From Niallia sp. Man26 (GTDB taxonomy: Bacteria > Bacillota > Bacilli > Bacillales > Cytobacillaceae): a stretch of DNA of 64,000 nucleotides. The number at the start of each line of letters is the position of its first letter. Within the stretch, counting starts at the first letter, position 1. This document shows positions 16,486-25,421 of the stretch, one piece after another. The position numbers were made by a program, and so were the translations under genes. The DNA lies in contig NZ_CP095745.1 of NCBI RefSeq assembly GCF_022049065.2, forward strand, positions 62,001 to 126,000, in the 5' to 3' direction. A model generated the notes under the pieces. The model did not search any database, had not been told where the DNA came from, and saw nothing but the letters and a program-made list of their open reading frames with translations.

Positions 16486-17856
16486 TTAGGAGCAACAAGT
16501 GTCTGTATCACAGCTATTAACACTTTTAGCATTTACGAAATTTACACTACAAACCCCTGTTTCAGGTAAATCTAATTCTACTTTTTCCGAAGCTTCTATA
16601 TCCCCTGTCATATATGCAGCTATTGAACGTACCTGTTCATACCCCGTTGCCATTAAAAAGGTCGGTGCCCTACCATAGCTTTTAGATCCAACTATATATA
16701 GGTTCTTCTCCGGTTGTCTCAATTCTTTTTCACCATGAGGACGGACTGTTCCACAGCTGTGAAGATTAGGATCAATTAAGGCAGAAATGGCTGCTACACT
16801 TTCAGTAGCAAAATCAACTTTTGTTCGTAATTCATTTAGGAAAGAATAATTAGGTCGATTTCCTGTGTTGACGATGATTTCATCAATTGATTCAATTTCA
16901 GCTATTACACCATTTACTTCTCCATTAATCGTTATTGTTGCGTTATTATTCTCTCTCAATTGCTCAATTCTAAAAGAAGTATGCAATTTGACTGTCCCTT
17001 TATCTACCATTTCATGAATTCTGCTACCTAATAATCCCCTTGCTTCTAATGCATCCTTTCCTTCTCCACCATATGCATCCTCTACACATTCTTTCCGAAT
17101 AATCCATATAATTTCTGTTTCTGGATGCTCTTCCTTTAATTTCTCTAATTCGAGCAAAGCATTAATAGCAGAGTGCCCACTTCCTACAACTGCAACTTTT
17201 TTATTTTTGTAACGGTTGATACTTTCTCCCAAGATATCAGGTAATCCATAAAAGACTTTTTCCCTTAGACTTTCCTCGGATTTTAGCCAAACCCCATTGG
17301 AGTTTGCTGGATTAGGGTTTCCCCAAGTACCAGTAGCATCAATGACAGCTCGTGCTTCAATAGCTTTAATTGCGCCTTTCTGCTCTGTATAAATAACAAA
17401 TGGAACATTCTCTCTGTTAGCTGTCTTCATTTTATCGATATTTTTTTTAGCTATAGAAATGACTTTTGTATTTAAAGCAATTACTTCTCGTATTTCTGGA
17501 ATCTTTGATAAAGGAATTAAGTAATTATCCACGAGTTCTTTACCAGTGGGTATTTCCTCTAAATTTGGTTTTTCCCATTCATATTTCTCTAATAAAGAAG
17601 ATGCTGCTTTATCGATGTTATATTTCCACTGTGAGAATAATTTTATATGTTTCCAGGTAAGAATGTTTGCTCCAACTTCCGTTCCAGCTTCTAAAATAAT
17701 CACTTTTTGTTTATATTGAATCAAATGAGCTGCAGCAGCTAAACCTACAGGACCAGCACCAATGATAGCTATAGGTAAATCTAAATCCATTAATCTTTTT
17801 TCTTCAACAGCATAAGATGATTGACAACAGTTGGAGAAAATTTTAAATTCAGACAT
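16486..17856 (-). CDS. ArsO-like FAD/NAD(P)-dependent flavoprotein
   Basis: 456 residues. An FAD dinucleotide fold (IAIIGAGPVGLAAAAHLI, from about residue 29), an NAD(P)-binding segment VAVVGSGHSAINALLELEKL near 222 and GSKSYGRAPTFLMATGYEQV near the end fit flavin monooxygenase/thioredoxin-reductase-like proteins found in arsenic operons (ArsO class). The N-terminus has NCCQSSY and the C-terminus ends CDTDTCCS; paired cysteines at both ends could bind As(III) or relay electrons. It lies between arsR and an ArsN1-like gene. The reaction is unknown; oxidation of an arsenical is a guess. Confidence 0.7.
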   Translation of the reverse strand: MSEFKIFSNCCQSSYAVEEKRLMDLDLPIAIIGAGPVGLAAAAHLIQYKQKVIILEAGTEVGANILTWKHIKLFSQWKYNIDKAASSLLEKYEWEKPNLEEIPTGKELVDNYLIPLSKIPEIREVIALNTKVISIAKKNIDKMKTANRENVPFVIYTEQKGAIKAIEARAVIDATGTWGNPNPANSNGVWLKSEESLREKVFYGLPDILGESINRYKNKKVAVVGSGHSAINALLELEKLKEEHPETEIIWIIRKECVEDAYGGEGKDALEARGLLGSRIHEMVDKGTVKLHTSFRIEQLRENNNATITINGEVNGVIAEIESIDEIIVNTGNRPNYSFLNELRTKVDFATESVAAISALIDPNLHSCGTVRPHGEKELRQPEKNLYIVGSKSYGRAPTFLMATGYEQVRSIAAYMTGDIEASEKVELDLPETGVCSVNFVNAKSVNSCDTDTCCS

Positions 17857-17871
17857 ATTTATTCACTCCTT

Positions 17872-18378
17872 TTATAAGTAATATTCCTGATTAAATAACA
17901 ATTTTTCCATTAACATTACGTCTACAAATTTCCCTTTTAATCTCCCTTGTTTTTTAAATAAACCAACCTCCCGATAATTTAACTTTCTGTAAAGACCTTG
18001 ACCTAAGTTATTAATAGGAAATGTAAAGAGTACTATTTTATAAAATTCCTGTAATCTTGCCTCGTCTTCTAGTACCTGTAATAGTTTTTGACCAATACCT
18101 TTACCTCTAAATTCCCTATGTATATATATTGAAAGTTCTCCTACCCCATAATAGGCAGCCCTAGTATTATAAGGATTTATTGATGCCCATCCTGTGATTT
18201 TCCCCTCTTCATTAACAGCTACAAATACAGCATATCTTCCCTGGTGAGCAGCAAACCAATTCTCCATGTAATCCTTGTCTTTTAAATCTTCCTCAAAGGT
18301 CGCTAATCCGTCTTTTATTCCTTGGTTATAGATTTCAAGTATTTCGTTTAAATCTTCTGTCGAAGCTTTCCTAAGCAT
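17872..18378 (-). CDS. GNAT acetyltransferase, ArsN1-like
   Basis: 168 residues. The acetyl-CoA loop HREFRGKGIGQKLLQVLE and the C-terminal LFTFPINNLGQGLYRKLNYREVG are close to what I know of ArsN1 and phosphinothricin acetyltransferases, which detoxify arsinothricin or phosphinothricin by N-acetylation in the cytoplasm. Position between a flavoprotein and a MarR gene in an arsenic block favours ArsN1. AGGAGGGATAATAA precedes the ATG, and the flavoprotein start follows the stop by 15 bp, so the two are co-transcribed. Confidence 0.8.
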   Translation of the reverse strand: MLRKASTEDLNEILEIYNQGIKDGLATFEEDLKDKDYMENWFAAHQGRYAVFVAVNEEGKITGWASINPYNTRAAYYGVGELSIYIHREFRGKGIGQKLLQVLEDEARLQEFYKIVLFTFPINNLGQGLYRKLNYREVGLFKKQGRLKGKFVDVMLMEKLLFNQEYYL

Positions 18379-18451
18379 TTATTATCCCTCCTATTTTATT
18401 TGACTTAAACATTAATTGACTTTATCAAATATAATCCCTAATGAAAGCCAC

Positions 18452-18910
18452 CTATCTGGTGGCACAACTACCTAATCCGTCGTTTTTATTCATTGCATCT
18501 AGCAATAAACTTAGACTTTCTAAAACTTGCGAATGCTTATCTTCTTGAATATGAGTAAAGATGTTTCCTAAGTATTCTAACATTTGGTTAGATATTTCTT
18601 CAGCTTTTGCTTCACCTATTTCTGTCAAAGATAAAAGTACATATCTCCGATCATTTGGATCTGGAACCCTTAATATATATTGAAGTTCCACTAGTTTATT
18701 TACTTGTCTGCTTAAAAGACCAGTATCCATTATTAGCTTTTCAGCTAAAGTCTGAAGAGAAATATTTGGAGATTTGCCCAATTCATATACAATATGGCTT
18801 TGTGTTACTGTTATCCCACAACAATCAGAACCATCTTTTTGAAGAAGTCCAAAGTCACGAACTAGTTGTTGTAGTAATTCTCGAATTTGTATTTTATCTT
18901 TTGTTTTCAT
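18452..18910 (-). CDS. MarR-family repressor with paired cysteines
   Basis: 152 residues. The winged helix (ISLQTLAEKLIMDTGLLSRQVNKL, then VPDPNDRRYVLLSLTEIG) is a standard MarR core. C30-C31 in SDCCGIT and a C-terminal GSCATR could form a thiol sensor for arsenicals or oxidants. It heads the operon with the acetyltransferase and flavoprotein (74 bp gap). Two back-to-back palindromes upstream (18931-18962) are likely its operators. The ATG follows AGAGGCGATGAAAA. Confidence 0.8.
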   Translation of the reverse strand: MKTKDKIQIRELLQQLVRDFGLLQKDGSDCCGITVTQSHIVYELGKSPNISLQTLAEKLIMDTGLLSRQVNKLVELQYILRVPDPNDRRYVLLSLTEIGEAKAEEISNQMLEYLGNIFTHIQEDKHSQVLESLSLLLDAMNKNDGLGSCATR

Positions 18911-18930
18911 TTTTCATCGCCTCTTATTTA

Positions 18931-18962
18931 AATGATAACGTCATTAATTGATAATGTCAATT
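18931..18962. promoter_or_regulatory. tandem MarR operators
   Basis: AATGA-TAACG-TCATT (18931-18945) and AATTGA-TAATG-TCAATT (18946-18962) are adjacent dyads with centres 16 bp apart. They lie 21 bp upstream of the MarR start codon and fit autoregulation. Confidence 0.7.
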
Positions 18963-19174
18963 ATTTTTATCCTCATTGCTTATTCCTCAAAAACACAACC
19001 TTACCAAAAGCGTATATTTAACTAATACGGAGTTTTGATAAAAATTAAAATAGGTATATGAAAATGTTTTTCATCCGCCATATAAAGGCTTCCTAACTCG
19101 TTAAAACAGTGCATTGACAGGTGAATCCAAGGGTATTACACTTGTGTACAATCAAAAGGAGGAGATAAAAAAGA

Positions 19175-20346
19175 ATGGATTTTATTTTATATCTGTTATT
19201 AATACTTTTTAGCTACAAAAATTGCAGGTGATCTTTCTGTCAGATTAGGACAACCATCTGTACTGGGAAAACTAATAATCGGGATTATATTAGGTCCTGC
19301 AGTCCTTGGGTGGATAGAAAATAATGATTTTATTCATTATTTCTCTGAAATCGGAGTTTTATTACTCATGTTCTTAGCCGGTTTGGAGACAGATCTAGGT
19401 CAACTTAAGAAAAATTGGAAAGCTGCTTTTGCGGTTGCTATAATCGGCATCATCCTTCCTTTTATCGGAGGATTTGGTATTGGAGAACTCTTTGGATTAA
19501 ATACAACATATTCCCTATTTATAGGAATACTACTATGTGCAACATCTGTAAGTATTACTGTCCAAGTGTTAAAGGATATGAATAAACTCAATTCCCCTGA
19601 GGGGAGCACTATATTAGGTGCTGCAGTTGTAGACGACGTTCTAGTTGTCGTGCTCTTAGCTGTCATGACTAGTTTTCTTGGGACTGGAGATGAAGTATCC
19701 CTTGGACTTCTAATAGGTAAAAAAGTCATCTTCTTTATTGGTGTATTACTTGCAGGAGCTTTCCTAGTTCCCCAAATGTTAAAAATACTCTCTAAATTAA
19801 AAGTTACGGAACCTGTGGTATCCATTGCCCTTGTCGTTTGTTTCGCTTTTGTATATTTTGCAGATATTCTTGGAATGGCAGGAATTATTGGAGCATTCGC
19901 AGCTGGCATAGCCATTTCTCAAACAAACTTTAAGCACACCGTCGAGAGTAAGGTGGAGCCTATAGCATATGCTGTATTTGTCCCCGTCTTCTTTGTAAGT
20001 ATCGGTTTAAATGTTTTCATTTAGTGGTATAGGAAGCCAGATTGGGTTCATTGTAGCCCTAGTAATTGTTGCTATCCTTACAAAACTTGTAGGTGGGGAT
20101 ATTGGAGCAAAGTTAACTGGATTTAAAAATCGTTCTTCCCTTATTATCGGAGCTGGGATGGTTTCTCGAGGAGAAGTAGCACTAATCATTGCGGCTACTG
20201 GTTTGCAAGAATCTCTTTTGTTACCTGAATACTTCACTGCTATAGTAGTCGTTATAATCGCTACAACCTTGTTTGCTCCTCCTTTATTGAAATATTTAAT
20301 ACAAGGTGAAAGTAAAGCTGTAAATAGAGAAGAAAAAACTGTATAA
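19175..20346 (+). pseudogene. CPA2-type cation/proton antiporter with two frameshifts
   Basis: From ATG 19175 (AAAGGAGGAGATAAAAAAGA in front) the frame gives MDFILYLLLILF and then SYKNCR. One extra T near 19206-19211 would restore LATKIAGDLSVRLGQPSVLG. The main part has motifs of CPA2 exchangers: LLMFLAGLETDLGQL, ILLCATSVSITVQVLKDM, AVVDDVLVVVLLAVM, FAAGIAISQTNF. A second shift at about 20014-20018 (one T too many) ends the frame at 20024; continuing in the next frame gives SFSGIGSQIGFIV… GMVSRGEVALIIAATGL, the usual last third. About 390 residues if repaired. Both lesions are in T runs. Confidence 0.75.
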
Positions 20347-20372
20347 CTTTATAATTTAAGGTGGTCATTTTC

Positions 20373-20651
20373 TTGGCAAATAAAATTTATCTCTTTTCTT
20401 ACGAGACAGAAAATGTGGTTACTACAGCAAGCATTGAAGCCATCATGGATGATTTATATGACGTATTAAACATCATTAACAAGAATGTATACCTTATTAA
20501 AACAGAAGATGATTTAAGTATCTTGGATAAATATATATAAACATATCTAAAGATTGATGATAGATATATATTAGTCGATATAACGGAACAACCACTAAAT
20601 TACAATAATTTAAATGCTACTGATCCTAACTATTGGTTCTATAATATTTAA
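20373..20651 (+). pseudogene. small unknown protein interrupted by an in-frame ochre codon
   Basis: TTG at 20373 after AAGGTGGTC starts a 55-residue frame (ANKIYLFSYETENVV… LDKYI) ending with TAA at 20540. The same frame goes on for 36 codons (TYLKIDDRYILVDITEQ… NATDPNYWFYNI) to TAA at 20651 with the same composition. I read it as one 92-codon gene with a nonsense mutation. It directly follows the antiporter by 27 bp and probably belonged to its operon. Family not recognised. Confidence 0.5.
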
Positions 20652-20720
20652 TCTAGATTAGTTTAGTTAGGATTAATACAAACTGTCTAATATAAAACAA
20701 TCTCAACTATAATGGCAGCA

Positions 20721-20751
20721 AAGGCATCTTGGTTTAATACTAAGGTGCCTT
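20721..20751 (+). terminator. terminator of the antiporter operon
   Basis: AAGGCATCTT-N11-AAGGTGCCTT, 10-bp stem with one G-U pair. Confidence 0.6.
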
Positions 20752-20790
20752 ATGTATTATCTAAGCAAGTTTTTGTGAAGTTTTTCACTT

Positions 20791-20889
20791 AAACTAATCT
20801 GCCATACCAAAAGCTAGTTTTAATTTATTACAGGAATGCTGCCACGTTTCTTCCATAAGCGATTTTTTCATGAATTACAGGGTATGCTG
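20791..20889 (+). repeat. directional intergenic repeat, copy 2 (two units)
   Basis: Two head-to-tail units: 20799-20838 (40 bp, shortened) and 20839-20886 (48 bp, CTGCCACGTTTCTTCCATAA…ATTACAGGGTATG). Confidence 0.85.
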
Positions 20890-20969
20890 AAGTCTTTGAA
20901 AAACAGCTACCTCATTGGCAGCTGCTTCAGTAAGAAATTAATACAATAATAATTTTAGATTATGAGAAA

Positions 20970-21773
20970 TTAATACATCCAAAAGTTTTCCGACTCAAGT
21001 TTGTTTAACCAATTATGAACTAGTGTATTAAAAATTTCAGTCTGTTCGATTTGAAGATTGTGACCAGCCATATCAAGCACTGAAAAAGTTGCCCTTGGAT
21101 AGTCTTCAATTAATTTCCATGCATCTTGGTATCCAACTACGTTGTCCTGACGCCCTGTGATAATTAAAGTGGGATACTCAAGTTTAGATGAAATGTCGAA
21201 GGTAAAACCGTAACCGTTCTGACGAATCTTGGTTAAGAACTCATTATTTGTTTGTTTAGAAGGAAGTAAAATTTCCTTTTGAAACCTAACCCATTCAGTT
21301 TGCCCCTGCACAACCCCCATAGAGCAAAATGCATCAGCATCCTCTTGAGACAAATGCGATATCAAGTCAATGTCTTTTTTAATAACAGTCTGGGGAGGTA
21401 CAGACCGTTCATCGAATTCAGGTATAGTCATTGGTGCCATCAGCAGTAATCCACGAACCACTTCCTGTCGTGAACAAACTACTCCCCTAGCAATGTAACC
21501 GCCATAGGAATTACCACAAATAATAAATGGCTGATTAGGTATAAGCTCATCCAGTAGACTTAAAATAGCTTCTAACATGTCATCAGAGTTTTGAATTGAA
21601 GATTGTGGCTCAGAATGCCCCATACCAGGCAAGTCTATGTAAACTCTCTTCCATCCGTTTCGTTTCTCAAATAAAGGTTCCATTGCATGTAACATCACAT
21701 GATGGTCAAGTGTCCAACCATGTAGCATAACAATGGGAAATCCGTCCCCAATTATTTTGTGGTAAATCGACAT
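20970..21773 (-). CDS. alpha/beta hydrolase
   Basis: 267 residues from the ATG at 21773, which has AAAGGGGATA upstream; the ATG at 21821 has no ribosome site. HGWTLDHH is the oxyanion-hole region, GNSYGGY is the nucleophile elbow (Ser), GRQDNVVGY holds the acidic residue and MAGHNLQIEQ the catalytic His, so the triad is complete. Substrate unknown. Cytoplasmic, no signal peptide. It stands alone between two repeat elements. Confidence 0.82.
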   Translation of the reverse strand: MSIYHKIIGDGFPIVMLHGWTLDHHVMLHAMEPLFEKRNGWKRVYIDLPGMGHSEPQSSIQNSDDMLEAILSLLDELIPNQPFIICGNSYGGYIARGVVCSRQEVVRGLLLMAPMTIPEFDERSVPPQTVIKKDIDLISHLSQEDADAFCSMGVVQGQTEWVRFQKEILLPSKQTNNEFLTKIRQNGYGFTFDISSKLEYPTLIITGRQDNVVGYQDAWKLIEDYPRATFSVLDMAGHNLQIEQTEIFNTLVHNWLNKLESENFWMY

Positions 21774-21861
21774 GTATTTATATCCCCTTTCTTTGTTAAC
21801 CAAATGTATCGTTATGTACATTAAATCCTTTTTTATTTCAATTATAACAAATTACCTTGTT

Positions 21862-21929
21862 CTACCAACCTGAACCGTTTCTTCCATAAGCTATGTTTTT
21901 TATTATTACAGGAATGTTGCCATTATAGC
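21862..21929 (+). repeat. directional intergenic repeat, copy 3
   Basis: One unit at 21870-21916 (CTGAACCGTTTCTTCCATAA…TTATTACAGGAATG), then TTGCCATTATAGC. Confidence 0.8.
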
Positions 21930-22011
21930 TCCAGAAGAATCCCTATTATCTTTGATAACGATAATCAAAAGTTTCTCTTTATGTACCCTTAGTTAGTGAC
22001 CTACTTAAATA

Positions 22012-22581
22012 CTATTTAGTAAATAAATATTTATTGCTACCAGGCTGTTTCTTGATTTCATTCCAAGCTTTAATAGCTTTCTCACGACTTACTCCTTGAT
22101 TCTTAGGATCTGAATAAAAATCACGAATGAATTGATTATATTCAAATTGAGGGGCTATGGTTTTCTTAAACGAAGGATTTTTCTTTCGTTCTTCTTCCTC
22201 ATTCCAAGCTTTTACTACATCACGATATGTTTTTCCAACATTGTTTTTGAAAAAGTTTTGTATATAGGTGGAAAAGTGGAATTTTGGGACAACCGTCTTA
22301 AAAAATTCTCTTACATTTTGACTGCAACGATGGTTTTCAGTGATGACTGTATCCAATCTTAAGTTTCCTTGAGGCTGAGGCTTCTTATTCATATTTGATT
22401 TTCTCAAAGGTTTTTTAATTCCCCCTGTTCGAAGGAATGTTTCAATCCTATTAGTAATCTCTATTTTTGAACCAGAAGCACTCATGCCATTTTCTCTACA
22501 AAAAGACTGTAATTCTTCCTTTAACCAATAAAAATCTTTAAAACTTTCTACACTTATATCTTTCGTTAAATTAGGTCGCAT
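22012..22581 (-). CDS. SAP-domain / DUF6434-type protein
   Basis: 189 residues. The N-terminal part (about 8-52, DFYWLKEELQSFCRENGMSA… EITNRIETFL) matches the SAP DNA-binding helix-extension-helix. Two similar C-terminal segments follow: PKFHFSTYIQNFFKNN… YRDVVKAWNEEEE and PQFEYNQFIRDFYSDP… EKAIKAWNEIKKQ, an internal repeat. Such proteins are thought to bind nucleic acid; the role is unknown. Unusually, its last 40 codons have a diverged copy at 28951-29083. The ATG follows GGGAGAAATTA. Confidence 0.7.
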   Translation of the reverse strand: MRPNLTKDISVESFKDFYWLKEELQSFCRENGMSASGSKIEITNRIETFLRTGGIKKPLRKSNMNKKPQPQGNLRLDTVITENHRCSQNVREFFKTVVPKFHFSTYIQNFFKNNVGKTYRDVVKAWNEEEERKKNPSFKKTIAPQFEYNQFIRDFYSDPKNQGVSREKAIKAWNEIKKQPGSNKYLFTK

Positions 22582-22882
22582 TAATTTCTCCCTTCACATT
22601 CATCTCACAAAAAGAACAAATGTTCTATTTTAACAATATTACCATATTTTTACGAATAAAACAGTAAAAAAAGCCACTTTTGTGACTTAATCTTAGGTGT
22701 CATTTCAACGAAATACTAATTTATTCCTGAATTCCTTCTTCAACAATCCTGCCATTATAACACCATAATAAAAAGGCGTCCCTTTTTATTTAAGGAAAAC
22801 CCCCGTTACTATAATTACATTCCTTCACAAACTTTTACAAACTTATTAAAAACTTAAAATGAGATTAGGTAAATAATTTTAT
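22582..22882. other. gap with small hairpins
   Basis: AGCCAC-TTTT-GTGACT (about 22672-22687) is a short hairpin with a T run on the minus strand, but no gene is seen upstream on that strand. CAATCCTGCCATTATAAC near 22742 is a stub of the directional repeat. Nothing else supported. Confidence 0.4.
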
Positions 22883-22911
22883 TTGAAAATATATAGATAT
22901 CTATGTATAAT
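22883..22911 (+). promoter_or_regulatory. promoter and MarR operator for the bcr-like operon
   Basis: TTGAAA (22883-22888) and TATAAT (22906-22911) are separated by exactly 17 bp. The spacer contains the perfect palindrome ATAGATATCTAT (22893-22904), so a bound repressor would block RNA polymerase. Transcription should start about 22918. Confidence 0.75.
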
Positions 22912-22917
22912 GTAATC

Positions 22918-23340
22918 ATGATAAAATATAACACAGCATCAATGGTTGGAAAAATAAGAGACGCAGTAAACAATTTAATTTTATCTGAGCTTAACAAACA
23001 TGAAATAAATGGGATCTCCCCCTCTCATGGCGATATTCTAGTTTGCCTTTACAAAAAAGATGGCTTATCTGTGAAGGAACTGGCTGAAAGAATTCATCGC
23101 ACGCAACCGACAGTAACAGTACTAGTTGATAAGTTACAAAAACTTGGTTATGTTGTAAGGATAAAAAGTAAGGAGGACAGCAGAGTAACTCTAGTTAATC
23201 TTACAGAAAACGGAAATGAGTTAAAACCAATTTTTAATGAAATCTCAGAGAAAATAAACACTGCTATTTATGGTGATTTTATTACCGAAGAAAAAGAACA
23301 GTTAGAGCAATTACTAGAAAGAATTCTAAAAAGATTTTAA
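22918..23340 (+). CDS. MarR-family repressor
   Basis: 140 residues from ATG 22918. An upstream ATG at 22903 lies inside the promoter/operator and cannot be in the transcript. The chosen ATG lies at the predicted transcription start and has no ribosome site, so the message may be leaderless; ATG 22942 is an alternative. The winged helix is plain (LSVKELAERIHRTQPTVTVLVDKLQKLGYV, then SKEDSRVTLVNLTENG). It is followed after 73 bp by a Bcr/CflA exporter gene with a matching palindrome in between, so it most likely represses itself and the exporter. Confidence 0.8.
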   Translation: MIKYNTASMVGKIRDAVNNLILSELNKHEINGISPSHGDILVCLYKKDGLSVKELAERIHRTQPTVTVLVDKLQKLGYVVRIKSKEDSRVTLVNLTENGNELKPIFNEISEKINTAIYGDFITEEKEQLEQLLERILKRF

Positions 23341-23353
23341 TTTTTTTAAAATA

Positions 23354-23373
23354 ATACATAGATGTCTATGTAT
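23354..23373. promoter_or_regulatory. second MarR operator, before the exporter gene
   Basis: ATACATAGA-TG-TCTATGTAT is a perfect 9-bp dyad sharing ATAGA/TCTAT with the operator at 22893. It lies 41 bp upstream of the exporter start. Confidence 0.75.
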
Positions 23374-23413
23374 TTATATGGAATTATAGAAATTAGTTGG
23401 GAGTTGGATTGAT

Positions 23414-24631
23414 GTGAGCTTGAAATCGTCTAAATATTCGCTTGTTTTCGCTATTCTTTTGGCTGTGTTTTCTGCAATTGGGCCATTTACCATTGATATG
23501 TATTTAGCTTCATTTCCTGATATGATGGACTTTTTTGAAGCAAAAGCTTCTATGGTCCAAGCAAGTTTAACTTCTTGTATTTTAGGTGTTGCATTCGGTC
23601 AAATTATTATGGGTGCATTAAGTGATGTTCATGGTAGGCGTAAACCTTTACTAATATCCATGATTGTGTACGCTCTATCTTCTTTCGCTTGTGCTTTCGC
23701 ACCTAATATCACTGTGTTTATTATCTTGCGTTTCATTCAAGGTTTTTCTGGAGCCGCTGGAATTGTTATATCTCGTGCTATTGTTAGAGATTTGTATAGC
23801 GGTATAGAATTGACAAAGTTTTTTTCCCTATTAACTGTTATTGGTAATCTTGCCCCTTTAATTGCACCACTTGCAGGAAGTGCTGTAATTTCCTTCACTT
23901 CTTGGGTTGGGATATTTATCTTTTTGGGTTTTTTCGGCATCATTTTATCCATTATTACCACATGGAAAATTAAAGAAAGTTTACCTTCAGAACAACGTGT
24001 CTCTAGTAATTTCAAAGGATTATTACGAAATTTTAAAGATTTACTACAAGATAGAAATTTCATGGGATACGCTCTTGTTCAGGGGATATTATTTTCTGGT
24101 GTTTTTGCCTATATTTCTGGAGCATCATTTATTTATCAAAATATTTATGGCGTAACACCTCAGGTGTTTTCCATGCTATTTGCTTTAAATGGTATTAGTT
24201 TAATTCTAGGCGCTCAAGTTGTGAAGTTTTTAGCTGGGCGAATAAAAGAAGATAGTATTCTTCTTATCGGACTGGTATTAGCACTTATGTCTGGGACGTT
24301 TGTCTTGATAGGTGTCTTTCTACATGGCCCATTATTAATGCTAGTCATTCCCCTTTTCTTGTTAAACGCGGCGGTTGGTATTACTGGCCCGACTTCTTTT
24401 ACATTAGCAATGGACTCTCAAGGACACATCGCAGGAAGTGCCGCCGCACTCTTAGGTGTCATGCCTACTCTTTTAGGCGCTGTAACTTCCCCTCTTGTGG
24501 GGATTGAAGGTGAATATTCTGCGGTACCATTTGGGGTAATTATTTTCACTACTAGCTTGTTGTCAGTCTTTGCCTACGTTGCTATAACTAAAAATACTAA
24601 ATCGCATATGTTTCCAAGAAAATTTAGTTAG
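23414..24631 (+). CDS. Bcr/CflA-type MFS drug exporter
   Basis: 405 residues with twelve hydrophobic segments. GQIIMGALSDVHGRRKPLL is MFS motif A between helices 2 and 3, and GPFTIDMYLASFPDM in helix 1 together with IQGFSGAAGIVISRAIVRDL in helix 4/5 are typical of the Bcr/CflA (DHA1) group. These pump bicyclomycin, chloramphenicol-like or other small compounds out in exchange for protons. GTG start at 23414 after GGGAGTTGG. Controlled by the adjacent MarR repressor. Confidence 0.87.
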   Translation: MSLKSSKYSLVFAILLAVFSAIGPFTIDMYLASFPDMMDFFEAKASMVQASLTSCILGVAFGQIIMGALSDVHGRRKPLLISMIVYALSSFACAFAPNITVFIILRFIQGFSGAAGIVISRAIVRDLYSGIELTKFFSLLTVIGNLAPLIAPLAGSAVISFTSWVGIFIFLGFFGIILSIITTWKIKESLPSEQRVSSNFKGLLRNFKDLLQDRNFMGYALVQGILFSGVFAYISGASFIYQNIYGVTPQVFSMLFALNGISLILGAQVVKFLAGRIKEDSILLIGLVLALMSGTFVLIGVFLHGPLLMLVIPLFLLNAAVGITGPTSFTLAMDSQGHIAGSAAALLGVMPTLLGAVTSPLVGIEGEYSAVPFGVIIFTTSLLSVFAYVAITKNTKSHMFPRKFS

Positions 24632-24750
24632 GAATTTATATTGGTAGTTTTTAAAATGGTAAGTATTTATTTTTATAATGGTAATTATGCATACTTTCAT
24701 AAAAAGAAAGAGCATTTACAATAAAACAAATATAGTAAGGAGTAGTTAAA

Positions 24751-25359
24751 ATGACAAACATTTCAAAAGACTTTTATGCTGCAGTAGAAGGAAGACGTAC
24801 TTATTATGGACTTAGCAAGGAATCTGATGTTTCAGATCAAAGAATTGAAGAAATCATTGCTCATGCTTTAAAGCATACTCCATCCCAGTTTAATACCCAA
24901 GCGCAAAGAATCGTCGTCCTATTAGGTGAGAATCATACAGAATTGTGGGATATCGCAACAGAGACATTAAGAAAAATTGTTCCTGCTGATAACTTTGCTC
25001 CAACCGAAGAAAGAATGAAAGGTTTCTCCAGTGGGTATGGTACGGTATTATTTTTTGAAGATATGGAAGTGATTGAATCCTTCCAAAAACAACTACCAAC
25101 ATTCGCAGACAACTTTCCTGTTTGGGCACAGCAATCAAACGGAATGCTTCAATATGTTGTTTGGACAGCACTTGAAATAGAAGGATTTGGTGCTTCTCTT
25201 CAACATTATAATCCCTTAATTGATGACGAAGTTAAAGGTAAATGGAATATTCCTAGTAAATGGAATTTAATCGCTCAAATGCCATTTGGTAAACCATCCG
25301 CTGCTCCAGGTGAAAAACAATATCAGCCAATTGAAAATCGAATTAAAGTGTTTAAGTAA
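24751..25359 (+). CDS. nitroreductase-family FMN oxidoreductase
   Basis: 202 residues, typical length. EGRRTYYGLSKES near residue 13, HTPSQFNTQAQRIVVL near 38 and YVVWTALEIEGFGASLQHY near 130 fit the FMN- and dimer-interface segments of the short nitroreductase-like group. It would reduce nitro compounds or quinones with NAD(P)H in the cytoplasm. AAGGAGTAGTTAAA precedes the ATG. It is 62 bp upstream of an old yellow enzyme gene, and both follow the drug exporter, so the run looks like a xenobiotic/electrophile response. Confidence 0.83.
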   Translation: MTNISKDFYAAVEGRRTYYGLSKESDVSDQRIEEIIAHALKHTPSQFNTQAQRIVVLLGENHTELWDIATETLRKIVPADNFAPTEERMKGFSSGYGTVLFFEDMEVIESFQKQLPTFADNFPVWAQQSNGMLQYVVWTALEIEGFGASLQHYNPLIDDEVKGKWNIPSKWNLIAQMPFGKPSAAPGEKQYQPIENRIKVFK

Positions 25360-25421
25360 TATTTGAATTACTGGAAATAGTGCTAATGAATGAGAAAAAT
25401 GCTTAAGGAGATAAAATAAAT

